Source of the DNA: Cytophagales bacterium
Lineage (GTDB): Bacteria; Bacteroidota; Bacteroidia; Cytophagales; Cyclobacteriaceae
Direction of reading: 5' to 3'
Assembly: GCA_017303805.1 (NCBI GenBank)
Contig: JAFLBQ010000001.1
Span: 1-64,000, forward strand
DNA: 64,000 bases
Shown here piece after piece: positions 1 to 8,697 of this stretch. Made by a program: the position numbers and the translations under genes. The notes under the pieces are model-generated. The model was not told the origin of the DNA and searched no databases. It saw nothing but the letters and a program-made list of their open reading frames with translations. Positions within the stretch are counted from its first letter, which is position 1, and every line of letters starts with the position of its first letter.

Positions 1-1
1 T

Positions 2-394
2 AAATACCGGCACCGGTTTCGCCAGCAGGCCGAAAGCAATGGGGGCGAATTTAAGGCGTGGATGTTTCACATTGCGCGCAATGTGCATTACGACCAGCAC
101 CGTAAAAAGCGGGTAGTTGGCGATGACCTGGCCAACTGGCAGGATCGGGTTGGGCACAACGATAACAAAGCTACCGAGATGCAGCAAAGCGAAGAACTGC
201 AACTGCTTGCGGCAGCACTTGAAAAGTTGCCTCTTGAGAAACGTGAAATTATTCTGTTGAGTAAGTACGAAGACATGAAATACAGCGAGATAGGCGAAGT
301 ACTGGGTTGCACAGAAGGTGCGGTTAAAGTAAAAGTATTCAGAGCCCTGCAGGAGTTGAAGGTAATTTATAAACAATTGGAACGAATAAACTGA
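2..394 (+). CDS. ECF-type RNA polymerase sigma factor, 5' truncated by window edge
   Basis: The reading frame is open from base 2 and reads straight into the first in-frame ATG at 62, so the true start lies left of the window. The residues around that ATG (FKAWMFHIARN) are typical of the end of sigma-70 region 2, so the ATG is internal. The C-terminal part has a region 4 helix-turn-helix: LPLEKREIILLSKYEDM followed by YSEIGEVLGCTEGAVKVKV. It would direct RNA polymerase to a small regulon. The next gene starts 8 bases downstream and looks like its membrane-bound anti-sigma partner, followed by two DUF4097 envelope proteins, which suggests an envelope-responsive sigma/anti-sigma operon. The family is clear; the signal and regulon are unknown. 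Confidence 0.9.
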   Translation, partial: KYRHRFRQQAESNGGEFKAWMFHIARNVHYDQHRKKRVVGDDLANWQDRVGHNDNKATEMQQSEELQLLAAALEKLPLEKREIILLSKYEDMKYSEIGEVLGCTEGAVKVKVFRALQELKVIYKQLERIN

Positions 395-401
395 TTTGGT
401 T

Positions 402-1166
402 ATGGAAAATTCAGCCATACAAGAGTTAATAACAAAGTACAATGAGGGCTTAGCCGATCCGGCCGAAATACAGTTGCTGGAACAACTGATTGAGGCCGGT
501 AAGGTACATCTGTCGCAACTTTCAGATTTGAACAACCTGCAAGATCAGGTTAGACTGGTGGATGGCGGGCAACCCTCGCTTGCGTTGGACGATGCGTTCT
601 ACCGGATGTTGTCCAGTGAAAAGCAGGCGGCAAGAGCTACAGCCACGGTTTTGCCCATGTACCAACGCCTGGCCATTGCAGCGGGATTGATTGTATGCGG
701 ATTTATGATTGGATATTTATTGCATAGCAACAGCGGGCAGCAGGAAGTGCACCAATTAACAGAGCAGGTAAGTGATCTAAAAGAGATGATGTTACTCTCG
801 CTGCTCGAAAAGGAGTCGGCTACGCAACGGCTTAAAGCGGTAAGCCTTACCAGCGAGATGGATAAGGTAAGCGATAAAGTTACCGAAGCGTTGTTTACTA
901 CCCTCAACAACGATGAGAACGTGAACGTACGGTTGGCTGCATTGGACGCACTTAAGCCGTATGTTAAAAACAGCAAGGTGCGCAGCGGATTGATTGCCTC
1001 GATCTCTCAACAGGAATCGCCCCTGGTGCAAGTGGCCCTGGCCGAGTTGATGGCAGCCATTCAGGAGAAAAAATCGGTAAATGCTTTGCGGCAACTGCTC
1101 GACAATGAAAACACCCCAACCGAGGTGCGAACAAAGATTTCAGAAAGTATTGAGGTGTTGATCTAA
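402..1166 (+). CDS. Putative anti-sigma factor with one membrane segment and HEAT-like C-terminus
   Basis: The ATG at 402 is preferred over the TTG at 396, giving 254 residues. The N-terminal 85 residues are cytoplasmic and acidic, followed by one hydrophobic span (about residues 88-108, AIAAGLIVCGFMIGYLL) and then a coiled-coil-like stretch. The last 100 residues read as two or three HEAT-like helical pairs (NVRLAALDALKPYV, VQVALAELMAAI). No zinc-binding anti-sigma motif (HxxxCxxC) is visible. The position directly after the sigma gene, the short cytoplasmic head and the single membrane span argue for an anti-sigma factor whose periplasmic HEAT-like domain senses a partner. That function is inferred from context; the fold and topology are read from the sequence. 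Confidence 0.65.
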   Translation: MENSAIQELITKYNEGLADPAEIQLLEQLIEAGKVHLSQLSDLNNLQDQVRLVDGGQPSLALDDAFYRMLSSEKQAARATATVLPMYQRLAIAAGLIVCGFMIGYLLHSNSGQQEVHQLTEQVSDLKEMMLLSLLEKESATQRLKAVSLTSEMDKVSDKVTEALFTTLNNDENVNVRLAALDALKPYVKNSKVRSGLIASISQQESPLVQVALAELMAAIQEKKSVNALRQLLDNENTPTEVRTKISESIEVLI

Positions 1167-1177
1167 AGTATTGCAGA

Positions 1178-2062
1178 ATGAAGACACTATTTTTTATTGC
1201 GGGTTTATTGTGGATTAATCTGGTGGCGGGTCAAAGTTTTACAGAAAAGATTAGCCGCGAGTATGAGTTTGAAAAAAAATCGGCAGACAATGCCCTCGTA
1301 ATCGCCAACATCAGTGGCAGTATTTTGGTGCGGGGTTACGAAGGCCCAAAAATTCAGGTAGAGGTAACGCGTACCATTCGGGCAAAAACTACCGAAAGGT
1401 TAGAAGCTGGTAAGGTAATTACCCTTGGCGCGATCGACCTGGCTGACACGGTAATTCTTTATACCGAAGGCTTGTGCAGCAAGTTTGGGCGCAGGCAAGG
1501 GCAGCATGGAAATTGGGGTCGCACAAAAGGCTGGGGTTATGGTTGGGAAAGCCGGGGCAGCAATTGCGATGAAAAAGTTGAGTATGCATTGGATTTTATT
1601 GTGCGCGTGCCTTATTCTGTAAACGTGGTAGTAAGCACTGTAAACCAGGGCAACATAAAAGTAGAAGACATGGCGGGCAGCGTGATAGCCGATAACGTAA
1701 ACGGCAACGTTTCCCTTACCAACATCTCGCGCGAAGCAGTTGCCCGTACTGTGAATGGCAATGTGGATGTGAGCTATTCCAAAAACCCGATGAAGCCATG
1801 TAAGTTCTACACCCTGAATGGCGATATCAATGCCTTATTTCAAAAGGGGCTGCAGGCCGAGCTGAGTTTTGAAAGTTTTAATGGTCAGTTCTATACCAAT
1901 ATCGATAACATGCAAAGCAAGCCTGCCGTGGTGGAACAGAAGGACTTGAAAGACGGAATGAAATTTAAAGTGAAAGGAAACCAGTTTAGGATAGGAGCGG
2001 GAGGCGCGCACCTTAGCTTCGAAACCTTTAATGGCAATGTGTATTTAAAAGAAAAGAGTTAA
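1178..2062 (+). CDS. Secreted DUF4097-family beta-repeat protein
   Basis: This 294-residue protein begins with a signal peptide (hydrophobic stretch IAGLLWINLVAG). The body consists of short beta repeats containing N-G-N/D turns (DNVNGNVSLTN, RTVNGNVDVSY, YTLNGDINALF, FETFNGNVYLK), typical of DUF4097/GIN-like proteins that form an elongated beta-helix. A glycine- and tryptophan-rich insertion with two cysteines lies around residues 100-130. It starts 11 bases after the anti-sigma-like gene and 22 bases before a related protein, so it is probably co-transcribed. DUF4097 proteins often sit next to sigma or anti-sigma pairs in Bacteroidota; their biochemical role is not established. It probably acts at the periplasm or outer surface. 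Confidence 0.75.
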   Translation: MKTLFFIAGLLWINLVAGQSFTEKISREYEFEKKSADNALVIANISGSILVRGYEGPKIQVEVTRTIRAKTTERLEAGKVITLGAIDLADTVILYTEGLCSKFGRRQGQHGNWGRTKGWGYGWESRGSNCDEKVEYALDFIVRVPYSVNVVVSTVNQGNIKVEDMAGSVIADNVNGNVSLTNISREAVARTVNGNVDVSYSKNPMKPCKFYTLNGDINALFQKGLQAELSFESFNGQFYTNIDNMQSKPAVVEQKDLKDGMKFKVKGNQFRIGAGGAHLSFETFNGNVYLKEKS

Positions 2063-2084
2063 AAACGATTTAAATAGTTAAGAA

Positions 2085-2882
2085 ATGAAAAAGCAATTTT
2101 TAGTTTGGATGTTTTGTTTGAGTGCAGCAGCTGCAATAGCACAAACAGCAGGCGAATTTCCGGTGCCGTTGAGTGACCCGGCCAAGCGTGGAAAGTTAAG
2201 AGCGCACCTCAACTACGGTTCGATAACAGTAAAGGGTACTTCGCGTAAAGATGTATTGGTTAAGTATTCCGGTAAGGATGAGGAATCGAAAAAACCAAAA
2301 GAGAGCCCGGATGGATTGAAACGTATTGGCGGCAGCTCACTCAACCTGGAGGTTTCTGAGAATAACAACGAGGTGAAAGTGCAGTCCGGTTCGTGGAATA
2401 CCAAAATGAGCCTCGAGATTGAGGTGCCGGCAGGTTTTGATTTGAAGGTGAGCTCATACAACGATGGCGATATTTATATTTCTAATGTACAAGGCGAGGT
2501 AGAGATAACTACCTACAATGGAGAAATAAAGGCGGAAAGCATCTCCGGGTCGGTGGTTGCCACCACGTACAATGGTGATATACGGGTGGATTTTAATAAG
2601 ATAACCGATGTGCCTATGTCGTACTCAACCTACAATGGCGATGTGGACATTACTTTCCCGCCATCGGTAAAGACAACCTTGAAGATGAAGACCCAACGAG
2701 GCGAGATTTTAAGTGCGTTTGATATGAATGTGATAAGAAATGAACCGGTAAAAAAGAAAGACGCAGGGAGTGGAAGTTTTAAGGTTGTATTAGATGAATG
2801 GGTTAAAGCAGAAATTGGTGGAGGTGGCCCTGAACTATCGATGCGAACTTACAACGGAGATATAAAAATCAGAAAGAAGTGA
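2085..2882 (+). CDS. Secreted DUF4097-family beta-repeat protein (second copy)
   Basis: This 265-residue paralogue of the preceding gene starts with a cleavable signal (LVWMFCLSAAAAIAQ). It has at least four repeats around the motif YNGD/E (SSYNDGDIYIS, TTYNGEIKAE, TTYNGDIRVD, STYNGDVDIT), and the same motif closes the protein (RTYNGDIKI). The regular spacing predicts a right-handed beta-helix or solenoid. It is the last gene of the sigma-led operon and ends just before a hairpin shared with the convergent DUF2214 gene. Molecular function is unknown; an envelope stress or surface-binding role is only an inference from the operon. Confidence 0.75.
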   Translation: MKKQFLVWMFCLSAAAAIAQTAGEFPVPLSDPAKRGKLRAHLNYGSITVKGTSRKDVLVKYSGKDEESKKPKESPDGLKRIGGSSLNLEVSENNNEVKVQSGSWNTKMSLEIEVPAGFDLKVSSYNDGDIYISNVQGEVEITTYNGEIKAESISGSVVATTYNGDIRVDFNKITDVPMSYSTYNGDVDITFPPSVKTTLKMKTQRGEILSAFDMNVIRNEPVKKKDAGSGSFKVVLDEWVKAEIGGGGPELSMRTYNGDIKIRKK

Positions 2883-2900
2883 TAAAAGTATCTTCCTGCT

Positions 2901-2925
2901 GTGCCTTGGTTTAACACCAGGGCAC
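2901..2925. terminator. Hairpin between convergent genes, candidate bidirectional terminator
   Basis: Bases 2901-2910 (GTGCCTTGGT) pair with 2916-2925 (ACCAGGGCAC), with one T-G wobble and a five-base loop. The hairpin lies 18 bases after the stop of the plus-strand DUF4097 gene and directly beside the stop of the minus-strand DUF2214 gene. There is no long T run on either side, so termination efficiency is uncertain. Confidence 0.55.
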
Positions 2926-2926
2926 A

Positions 2927-3376
2927 TTAGTTTCCAAAATACCCAACTCCGCGCGACATTAAGCCTGCAAGCAGCGGGATGATAAAGAGAAGCAGAAGTT
3001 CTATCCTAACCAGCATCTTAACACCAGAGGGTATGGTAACAAGTTCATCGGGGTTGCCCTTGCGTTGTTTAATAAAGAATATGGTTGGATAGATAGAAAG
3101 CAAACCAATCAGCACGAATAGGGTAAGCTTGGTATGAAAAATCCAATTTTTGCTATAGAACAGAGCTGGTTTTCCATACTCGCCTAACCAAAGGGTAAGC
3201 CCAGCGGCCAATAAGGTAAGTGCGGCAAAGCCATACACGGCATCAATGCGAGCAATTTTGGCAATGGTATTTCGGGTAAGTTGTTTTTGCAAAAGCAAGT
3301 GTTCCGAAACGAGCGAACCCACAATGGTAAAGATGCTGATAAAATGCACATAGCGAAGGAAGAGCTCGGTAGTCAT
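2927..3376 (-). CDS. DUF2214-family integral membrane protein
   Basis: This 149-residue protein has four predicted membrane helices (about residues 5-25, 45-65, 82-103 and 122-143). The N-terminal RYVHFISIFTIVGSL and the W-x-E-Y-G-K-P loop are as in DUF2214 proteins, which are small haem- or copper-transport-like membrane proteins of unknown function. It is the last gene of the arginine operon strand, starting six bases after the stop of the protease-nuclease fusion, so it is probably co-transcribed. No catalytic role can be assigned. Confidence 0.7.
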   Translation of the reverse strand: MTTELFLRYVHFISIFTIVGSLVSEHLLLQKQLTRNTIAKIARIDAVYGFAALTLLAAGLTLWLGEYGKPALFYSKNWIFHTKLTLFVLIGLLSIYPTIFFIKQRKGNPDELVTIPSGVKMLVRIELLLLFIIPLLAGLMSRGVGYFGN

Positions 3377-3382
3377 AAGGAG

Positions 3383-5665
3383 TTAGGGTAAAAGGTAGTA
3401 ACCGTAGGTTGGAAAGTGGTCTGAAGCTTTGATGGTTCTATCCACCGTATATTTTTGAAGCGTGAAACCTTTGCTAAAGAATTGATGATCGATTCGTAAG
3501 AAGTATGGTTTTTGATTTAATGTAAAACCAAAGCCATTTCCACGCTTTTCAAACGCATTGGTTAGTTCACTTCTCATGCTGGCGTACACGTAGCTAAAAG
3601 GAGTTTCATTAAAATCTCCGCACACCAGGTATGGATATGGCGATTTTTTCATGTGCTCTACCAGAAAGTTTAGCTGTTGGCTACGTTTTACTGAACCATT
3701 TTTAAGTTGCTGAAACACGTAGTATATTTTTCCGAAAATACCTGACGGCCTTGCTCTTAGGTTCATCGAGGATAAATGCACGTTGTAAACTCTGATAATG
3801 GAGCCATTTATTTTTAGATCCGCGAAAATGGCTGCGTTAACGGTTCTCCTATCTTGCCAAAGTATGCCTGAATTTACTATTTGGTATTTAGAAAAAATTG
3901 CCATGCCGGGCTTTCGATGAAGATCGGTATATGCTTTAAAAATAAAACTTTTATACCCCAGTTTGGTAAGTTTATCTTCTACGTTAAATTCTTGATTGGT
4001 TGAATGGGTGTTAAATTCCTGAAAGCATTTGATAGACGAAGTGTCGCTAGTAATCCAATTTGTAATTTCTGGTGAGAACTCACCGCGCACATGCGGTTTT
4101 CGAAGGAGGTTAGCATTATAACTTAATACCTTGATTGTTCCTTTTGTATTTTTATAAAGATTGATTTGAACGGATTGCAAGAGGCAGGGTGTACCCAACA
4201 GAAATAAAAATAACCAGATAAACGCGGTCTCGGATTTTCTAACCAGTGTATAAATAAAAAGGGAGAAGTTGGCTACGATTAGTAACGGAAATCCATAACT
4301 CAGAAAGGTAGCTGGCCAAAAGATATGAGGTGGAATTCTCAAGCTGAAATAGCTGGTAATGGTGAGTACCATCATGGCAAGAATAAATTTTCTTGAGTCG
4401 TAAAGTTTCTCTGGAAGTAATTTAAATTGAAAATCCGTTTCGAGTGCCCTTAACCGTTGCAACAAAGGCGGGTGGGAGTAATGAAAATAAACATACCACG
4501 GGTGTGGATACAAATTACTCAATGTGTCTACCGAAAGTTTTTTTAACGCATGCGCGAGCGCAACACCATCAAATGTTTCCTTCGCGTAGGCATCGGCTTC
4601 AAATTCGTTTTTGCGGCTCAGTAAACTCATCAATAAACCGGTTATACCTGAGATTGGCGAGAAAAGAATTCCAAACGCAATCAGACTAAGATGAATGGCT
4701 TGTTGATTTCCACCCAGGGCAACTGAAAGACCTGGGTTAAAAACCATTTTAGATAACACAAACAACAGGAAGAATACCTGCACAATAGAAATGAGGTAGC
4801 TCCAGATAATGTGTTTCTTTTTAAAGTGCCCTACTTCGTGCGCTAACACCGCCACCAACTCTTCGGTTGTATGGTTGTTAATAAGTGTATCGTATAATAC
4901 TATTTTTTTCTTTTTTCCGATGCCCGAAAAAAATGCATTGGCTTTGGCCGATCGCTTTGAACCGTCCATGACAAAAATATTGCCCAACGGGAAGTTTACT
5001 TTTAGCGCATATGCTTCGATCGCGGTTTTAAGATCGCCATCGGCTAAGGGTGTAAGTTTGTTAAACAAGGGTAGGATGAGCGATGCATAGAACATGTTCA
5101 CCAACAAAATAAACGCAGCCGCAGTGCAACCAAACCAAATCCAGAAGTGCGGGCCAATTGTTTGTATCAGATAAATTAAAAGCGAAAGCAAACCACCACC
5201 TACCACGGCACCGAGTAAATAACCTTTTAGCTTGTCGCTGATGAAAGTCTTACGTGTTGTTTTATTAAAGCCAAATTTTTCTTCTATTACAAAGGTACTG
5301 TACCATTGAAACGGTATTGTTACTAAATCCGAAATCACCAGAATTACACCAAAGAACACAAGGGCCAGTAAAATTTCGTTGTTGATTGCGGGTCGCAACA
5401 GGTTGTCAAGCCAACCAAAGCCGCCCAAAAGCAACATGGATAGCGAAAGTAAAAAACTAAAGCCGGCCGTAATAAATGAAAAGCGGGCCTGAGTTTTTTG
5501 ATACGCCAACGACTGAACGTATTTTTCTTTATCGTAAAACGATGCTATTTCTTCAGGGATATCGGTACGTTGTGCCTTCAGGTTTAGATAATCCAGCAAT
5601 TGATCGAACAGGTAACTGACCACAACAATTACCACAATCAGGATTAAGATGGTTGAAGGAACCAT
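3383..5665 (-). CDS. M48 (Ste24/CAAX-type) metallopeptidase fused to membrane endonuclease/exonuclease/phosphatase domain
   Basis: This 760-residue protein has two parts. Residues 1-415 are a full M48A membrane protease: several membrane helices, the zinc motif HEVGH at 276-280, the third ligand in EFEAD at 354-358, and the usual ending HYSHPPLLQRLRALE near 394-409. From about 425 three further membrane helices lead into an endonuclease/exonuclease/phosphatase (EEP) domain with all its landmarks: Asn518 in SYNAN, Glu550 in CFQEF, GDFN at 683-686 and SDH at 748-750. Each half has the size of a complete stand-alone protein, so this is a gene fusion rather than extra decoration. It starts three bases after the argH stop, which suggests read-through from the arginine operon. 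The protease would act on membrane proteins; the EEP substrate (DNA, phospholipid or sugar phosphate) is unknown. Confidence 0.85.
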   Translation of the reverse strand: MVPSTILILIVVIVVVSYLFDQLLDYLNLKAQRTDIPEEIASFYDKEKYVQSLAYQKTQARFSFITAGFSFLLSLSMLLLGGFGWLDNLLRPAINNEILLALVFFGVILVISDLVTIPFQWYSTFVIEEKFGFNKTTRKTFISDKLKGYLLGAVVGGGLLSLLIYLIQTIGPHFWIWFGCTAAAFILLVNMFYASLILPLFNKLTPLADGDLKTAIEAYALKVNFPLGNIFVMDGSKRSAKANAFFSGIGKKKKIVLYDTLINNHTTEELVAVLAHEVGHFKKKHIIWSYLISIVQVFFLLFVLSKMVFNPGLSVALGGNQQAIHLSLIAFGILFSPISGITGLLMSLLSRKNEFEADAYAKETFDGVALAHALKKLSVDTLSNLYPHPWYVYFHYSHPPLLQRLRALETDFQFKLLPEKLYDSRKFILAMMVLTITSYFSLRIPPHIFWPATFLSYGFPLLIVANFSLFIYTLVRKSETAFIWLFLFLLGTPCLLQSVQINLYKNTKGTIKVLSYNANLLRKPHVRGEFSPEITNWITSDTSSIKCFQEFNTHSTNQEFNVEDKLTKLGYKSFIFKAYTDLHRKPGMAIFSKYQIVNSGILWQDRRTVNAAIFADLKINGSIIRVYNVHLSSMNLRARPSGIFGKIYYVFQQLKNGSVKRSQQLNFLVEHMKKSPYPYLVCGDFNETPFSYVYASMRSELTNAFEKRGNGFGFTLNQKPYFLRIDHQFFSKGFTLQKYTVDRTIKASDHFPTYGYYLLP

Positions 5666-5668
5666 ACG

Positions 5669-7000
5669 TTAGTTTACCAGGTTTTGAAGTGCGTGGTGTA
5701 CTTTTTGAAAATTAAACTGCGCAAGTGTTTTTTCGAAAGTGCTTTTGATTTGGTCCGTCATCAGGTTACCAATGCTTCCTTCGTGGGTGTGATGGATTTG
5801 GGTTGAGTAAGAGAATTTTCCCTGCTCGATGGCAAGTCCGATTTTTTTGTAAGCATCCCGAAAGGGAATACCTGATAGCACCAGTTTATTAACTTCTTCT
5901 ACGCTAAAAAGGTATTTATATTTTTCGTCTTTAAGAATGTCAGTTTTTACTTCCATAGCCGAAACCATTAAATGAGTCATGTCCAGGCAATCCTTTAATG
6001 TTTGCAAGGCAGGGAAGAGTTTTTCTTTTAGTAACTGCAAATCGCGGTGATAGCCAGACGGATGGTTGGTAGTTAACAACGCAATTTCGTTGGGCAATGC
6101 TTGCAGGCTGTTACACTTGCCGCGAATCAACTCGAATACATCCGGATTTTTCTTGTGTGGCATAATGCTTGACCCCGTAGTCAGCTCATCCGGAAAGGAG
6201 ATAAAGGAAAAATTCTGATTGATGAATAACGTGCAATCCATCGCGAGTTTACCCAACGTGGCGGCCACATTGCTCATGGCTTGCGCCATAATCTTTTCGG
6301 TTTTTCCGCGCCCCATCTGGGCATAGACCACATTATAGTTAAGCTCATCAAAACCTAAAAGGTGTGTAGTAAGAGTTCGGTTTAGCGGAAAAGAAGAGCC
6401 ATAACCTGCAGCCGAACCTAACGGATTTTTATTAACGACTTGGTATGCGGCATGAAGGGTAATCAAATCATCCGTTAAGCTTTCGGCATAAGCCCCCAAC
6501 CACAAGCCGAATGAAGATGGCATTGCCACCTGCAGGTGTGTGTAGCCGGGCAGGAGTTTGTCTTTATGTTTTTCACTTTGTGAAATCAGCAAATTAAATA
6601 CTTGTTGAACGCGTTGAGTGATTTGTTCTATTTCGTGCCGCAGGTACAATTTAATGTCCACCAAAACCTGATCGTTGCGTGAGCGGCCACTGTGAATTTT
6701 TTTTCCTACATCGCCTAACGTGCGGGTAAGTTGTAATTCTACCTGCGAGTGAATGTCTTCTACACCGGTTTCAATTTTAAATTTGCCCGCCTCGATTTCT
6801 TTATAGATGGATTTCAACTCTTTGCTGAGCGTATCAAGTTCAGCATTGGTAAGCAAGCCGATAGTTTCGAGCATCGTGATGTGCGCAATTGAACCCATCA
6901 CATCGAACGGAGCCAGGTGCAGATCCAACACATTGTCCTGGCCGGTAGTGAAGTCGGTTACCGTTTTAAGCGATTCTTTGTCTTTGCTCCAAAGTTTCAT
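5669..7000 (-). CDS. argH: Argininosuccinate lyase
   Basis: This enzyme cleaves argininosuccinate to arginine and fumarate, the last step of arginine synthesis in the cytoplasm. At 443 residues it has normal family length. It carries the fumarase/aspartase superfamily signature GSSIMPHKKNPD, whose serine is catalytic, and the N-terminal motifs EDIHSQVE and GRSRNDQVLVD. The ATG at 7000 leaves a 66-base gap to nudK upstream, the second-largest spacer in the 3' half of the operon. Assignment is firm from motifs and operon context. Confidence 0.96.
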   Translation of the reverse strand: MKLWSKDKESLKTVTDFTTGQDNVLDLHLAPFDVMGSIAHITMLETIGLLTNAELDTLSKELKSIYKEIEAGKFKIETGVEDIHSQVELQLTRTLGDVGKKIHSGRSRNDQVLVDIKLYLRHEIEQITQRVQQVFNLLISQSEKHKDKLLPGYTHLQVAMPSSFGLWLGAYAESLTDDLITLHAAYQVVNKNPLGSAAGYGSSFPLNRTLTTHLLGFDELNYNVVYAQMGRGKTEKIMAQAMSNVAATLGKLAMDCTLFINQNFSFISFPDELTTGSSIMPHKKNPDVFELIRGKCNSLQALPNEIALLTTNHPSGYHRDLQLLKEKLFPALQTLKDCLDMTHLMVSAMEVKTDILKDEKYKYLFSVEEVNKLVLSGIPFRDAYKKIGLAIEQGKFSYSTQIHHTHEGSIGNLMTDQIKSTFEKTLAQFNFQKVHHALQNLVN

Positions 7001-7066
7001 ACTACAAAATTGAAATGCTGAAATGGCCCACCAAGTTACATTAAACTTGGGTGATACCGTAACGTT

Positions 7067-7642
7067 TTATAAAATGTTGTGGAGCCTCAGGTATTGCAAC
7101 AGCATAATGGTTTTGCCATCTTTAATTTCCCTGGTGTCAATCATTGTCAAGGCCTTATCAAAAGGAAGTTCCAATACCTCTATATCTTCATGACCAATTA
7201 AACCTCCTCCGGCTGAGGTTTTCATATCGTTCGAGTATTCGGCAATGAAGAAGTAAATCAACTCGGTTACCGAGCCGGGTGACATATACACTTCCATCAC
7301 TTTATGAACATCTTTCAGTGTAAATCCTGTCTCCTCTTCAGTCTCTTTACGGATGCAATCTTCCGGATTATCAAGATCAAGTAAGCCGGCACAGGTTTCA
7401 ATCAGCATGCCGTCTGAATTTCCATTTATGTAGGTGGGTAGTCTGAACTGACGGGTAAGAATTACCGTTTTTGACTCAGTATTGTAAAGTAAAATCGTGG
7501 CTCCATTACCGCGGTCGTACGCCTCTCGACTTTGTTTCGTCCACTCGCCTTTGCTGGAGCGGTATTCGAAGGTTACTTTGTTTAAAGTGTACCAGTTGTT
7601 GGAAAGGACCTCTTTTTTGAGGATGCGAACGCGATCGTTCAT
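7067..7642 (-). CDS. nudK: NUDIX hydrolase, GDP-mannose pyrophosphatase NudK type
   Basis: The 191-residue protein closely follows the pattern of E. coli Nud[17 protein letters not shown] near residue 40, [13 protein letters not shown], the Nudix helix ending in [10 protein letters not shown], then [11 protein letters not shown] and [11 protein letters not shown]. NudK-type enzymes hydrolyse GDP-mannose and related sugar nucleotides to GMP plus sugar phosphate. The ATG overlaps the last four bases of argE (ATGA type), so it is translationally coupled to arginine genes although no biochemical link is obvious. It may be a housekeeping hitchhiker, or it may act on an unrecognised metabolite. Family assignment is strong; substrate is inferred from similarity. 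Confidence 0.88.
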   Translation of the reverse strand: MNDRVRILKKEVLSNNWYTLNKVTFEYRSSKGEWTKQSREAYDRGNGATILLYNTESKTVILTRQFRLPTYINGNSDGMLIETCAGLLDLDNPEDCIRKETEEETGFTLKDVHKVMEVYMSPGSVTELIYFFIAEYSNDMKTSAGGGLIGHEDIEVLELPFDKALTMIDTREIKDGKTIMLLQYLRLHNIL

Positions 7643-8697
7643 AGTATTTTTTCAAGAAGGGTGATGTACGAATCAATTCCAGCTTCAATCTCATACACAT
7701 AGATAAATTCATCGGCACTGTGTGAGCGGGCTGAATCACCCGGGCCCATTTTGATGGAAGGTACAGGAATCAGTGCCTGATCGGAAGTAGTTGGCGAACC
7801 GTATAGCTTTTTGCCAATAGACTTTCCGGCCACAACCAAAGGATGATCTTGCTCAATGCCTGACGGACGAAGTCTTAGCGAACGCGGTACAACTTCACAC
7901 GAAACATGTTGCTTAACAGTTTCAAGAATTTCTTCCAACGAATAGGCATCAGTAGCGCGGACATCAACAGTAAATTTGCATTCGGCCGGTACCTGGTTGT
8001 GGGCTTGCCCGGCATGAATAGCCGTTACCGACATCTTTACTTTGCCCAACGTTTCTGATTCTTTTGGAAAAGAGTAAGTCCTAAACCACTCAATATCTTT
8101 TAATGCTGCGTAGATGGCATTAACTCCTTCCTCGCGTGCCGCATGCCCGGCTTTGCCCTTGGTAACACAATCCAGCACCATCAATCCCTTTTCGGCAATG
8201 GCTATATCGGTAAGCGTAGGCTCGCCTACAATTGCACAATCAATCGTTGGCAAATCATTCCAGATTAGTTCAATACCTCCTGTGCCTGAAATTTCTTCTT
8301 CGGCAGTAGCGGCCATTACTAAATTGTAGTTGAGATTGGTTCGGTTGCTGAAATAGAAAAAAGTCATGATGAGCGACACCAACGGCCCTCCGGCATCATT
8401 GCTGCCAAGGCCAAACAACTTATCATCTTCAATGTGTGGGGCAAAAGGATCACGTGTATAGGCTGGGTTGGGTTTTACCGTGTCGTGATGTGAGTTGAGC
8501 AAGAGTGTTGGCTTGGAGGCATCAAAATGTTCGTTCACAGCCCATACGTTGTTTCCTTTACGGAAAGCTTTTATGCCATGATGTTCAAAGAAACCCATGA
8601 GCAAACCGGCAGTTTTATCTTCTTCTTTGCTGAAAGAAGGGGTGGCCACCAATTGTTGCAACAAATCAATTCCAATAAAGGTAAGGTGCTCTCTCAT
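7639..8697 (-). CDS. argE: M20 deacylase: N-acyl-citrulline (or acyl-ornithine) deacetylase, ArgE type
   Basis: This 352-residue M20/M28-type zinc amidohydrolase has the metal-site motifs NSHHDTV (His, Asp), [10 protein letters not shown] (Asp) and the catalytic pair AATAEEEIS. Further metal or active-site residues lie in VGEPT and in the C-terminal [11 protein letters not shown]. It lies between argB and nudK, overlapping both by four bases. Because the operon encodes an acylated-ornithine carbamoyltransferase, its natural substrate is probably N-acetyl- or N-succinyl-citrulline rather than acetylornithine. That point is inference from pathway logic known for Xanthomonas and Bacteroides; the deacylase class itself is clear. 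Confidence 0.88.
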   Translation of the reverse strand: MREHLTFIGIDLLQQLVATPSFSKEEDKTAGLLMGFFEHHGIKAFRKGNNVWAVNEHFDASKPTLLLNSHHDTVKPNPAYTRDPFAPHIEDDKLFGLGSNDAGGPLVSLIMTFFYFSNRTNLNYNLVMAATAEEEISGTGGIELIWNDLPTIDCAIVGEPTLTDIAIAEKGLMVLDCVTKGKAGHAAREEGVNAIYAALKDIEWFRTYSFPKESETLGKVKMSVTAIHAGQAHNQVPAECKFTVDVRATDAYSLEEILETVKQHVSCEVVPRSLRLRPSGIEQDHPLVVAGKSIGKKLYGSPTTSDQALIPVPSIKMGPGDSARSHSADEFIYVYEIEAGIDSYITLLEKIL

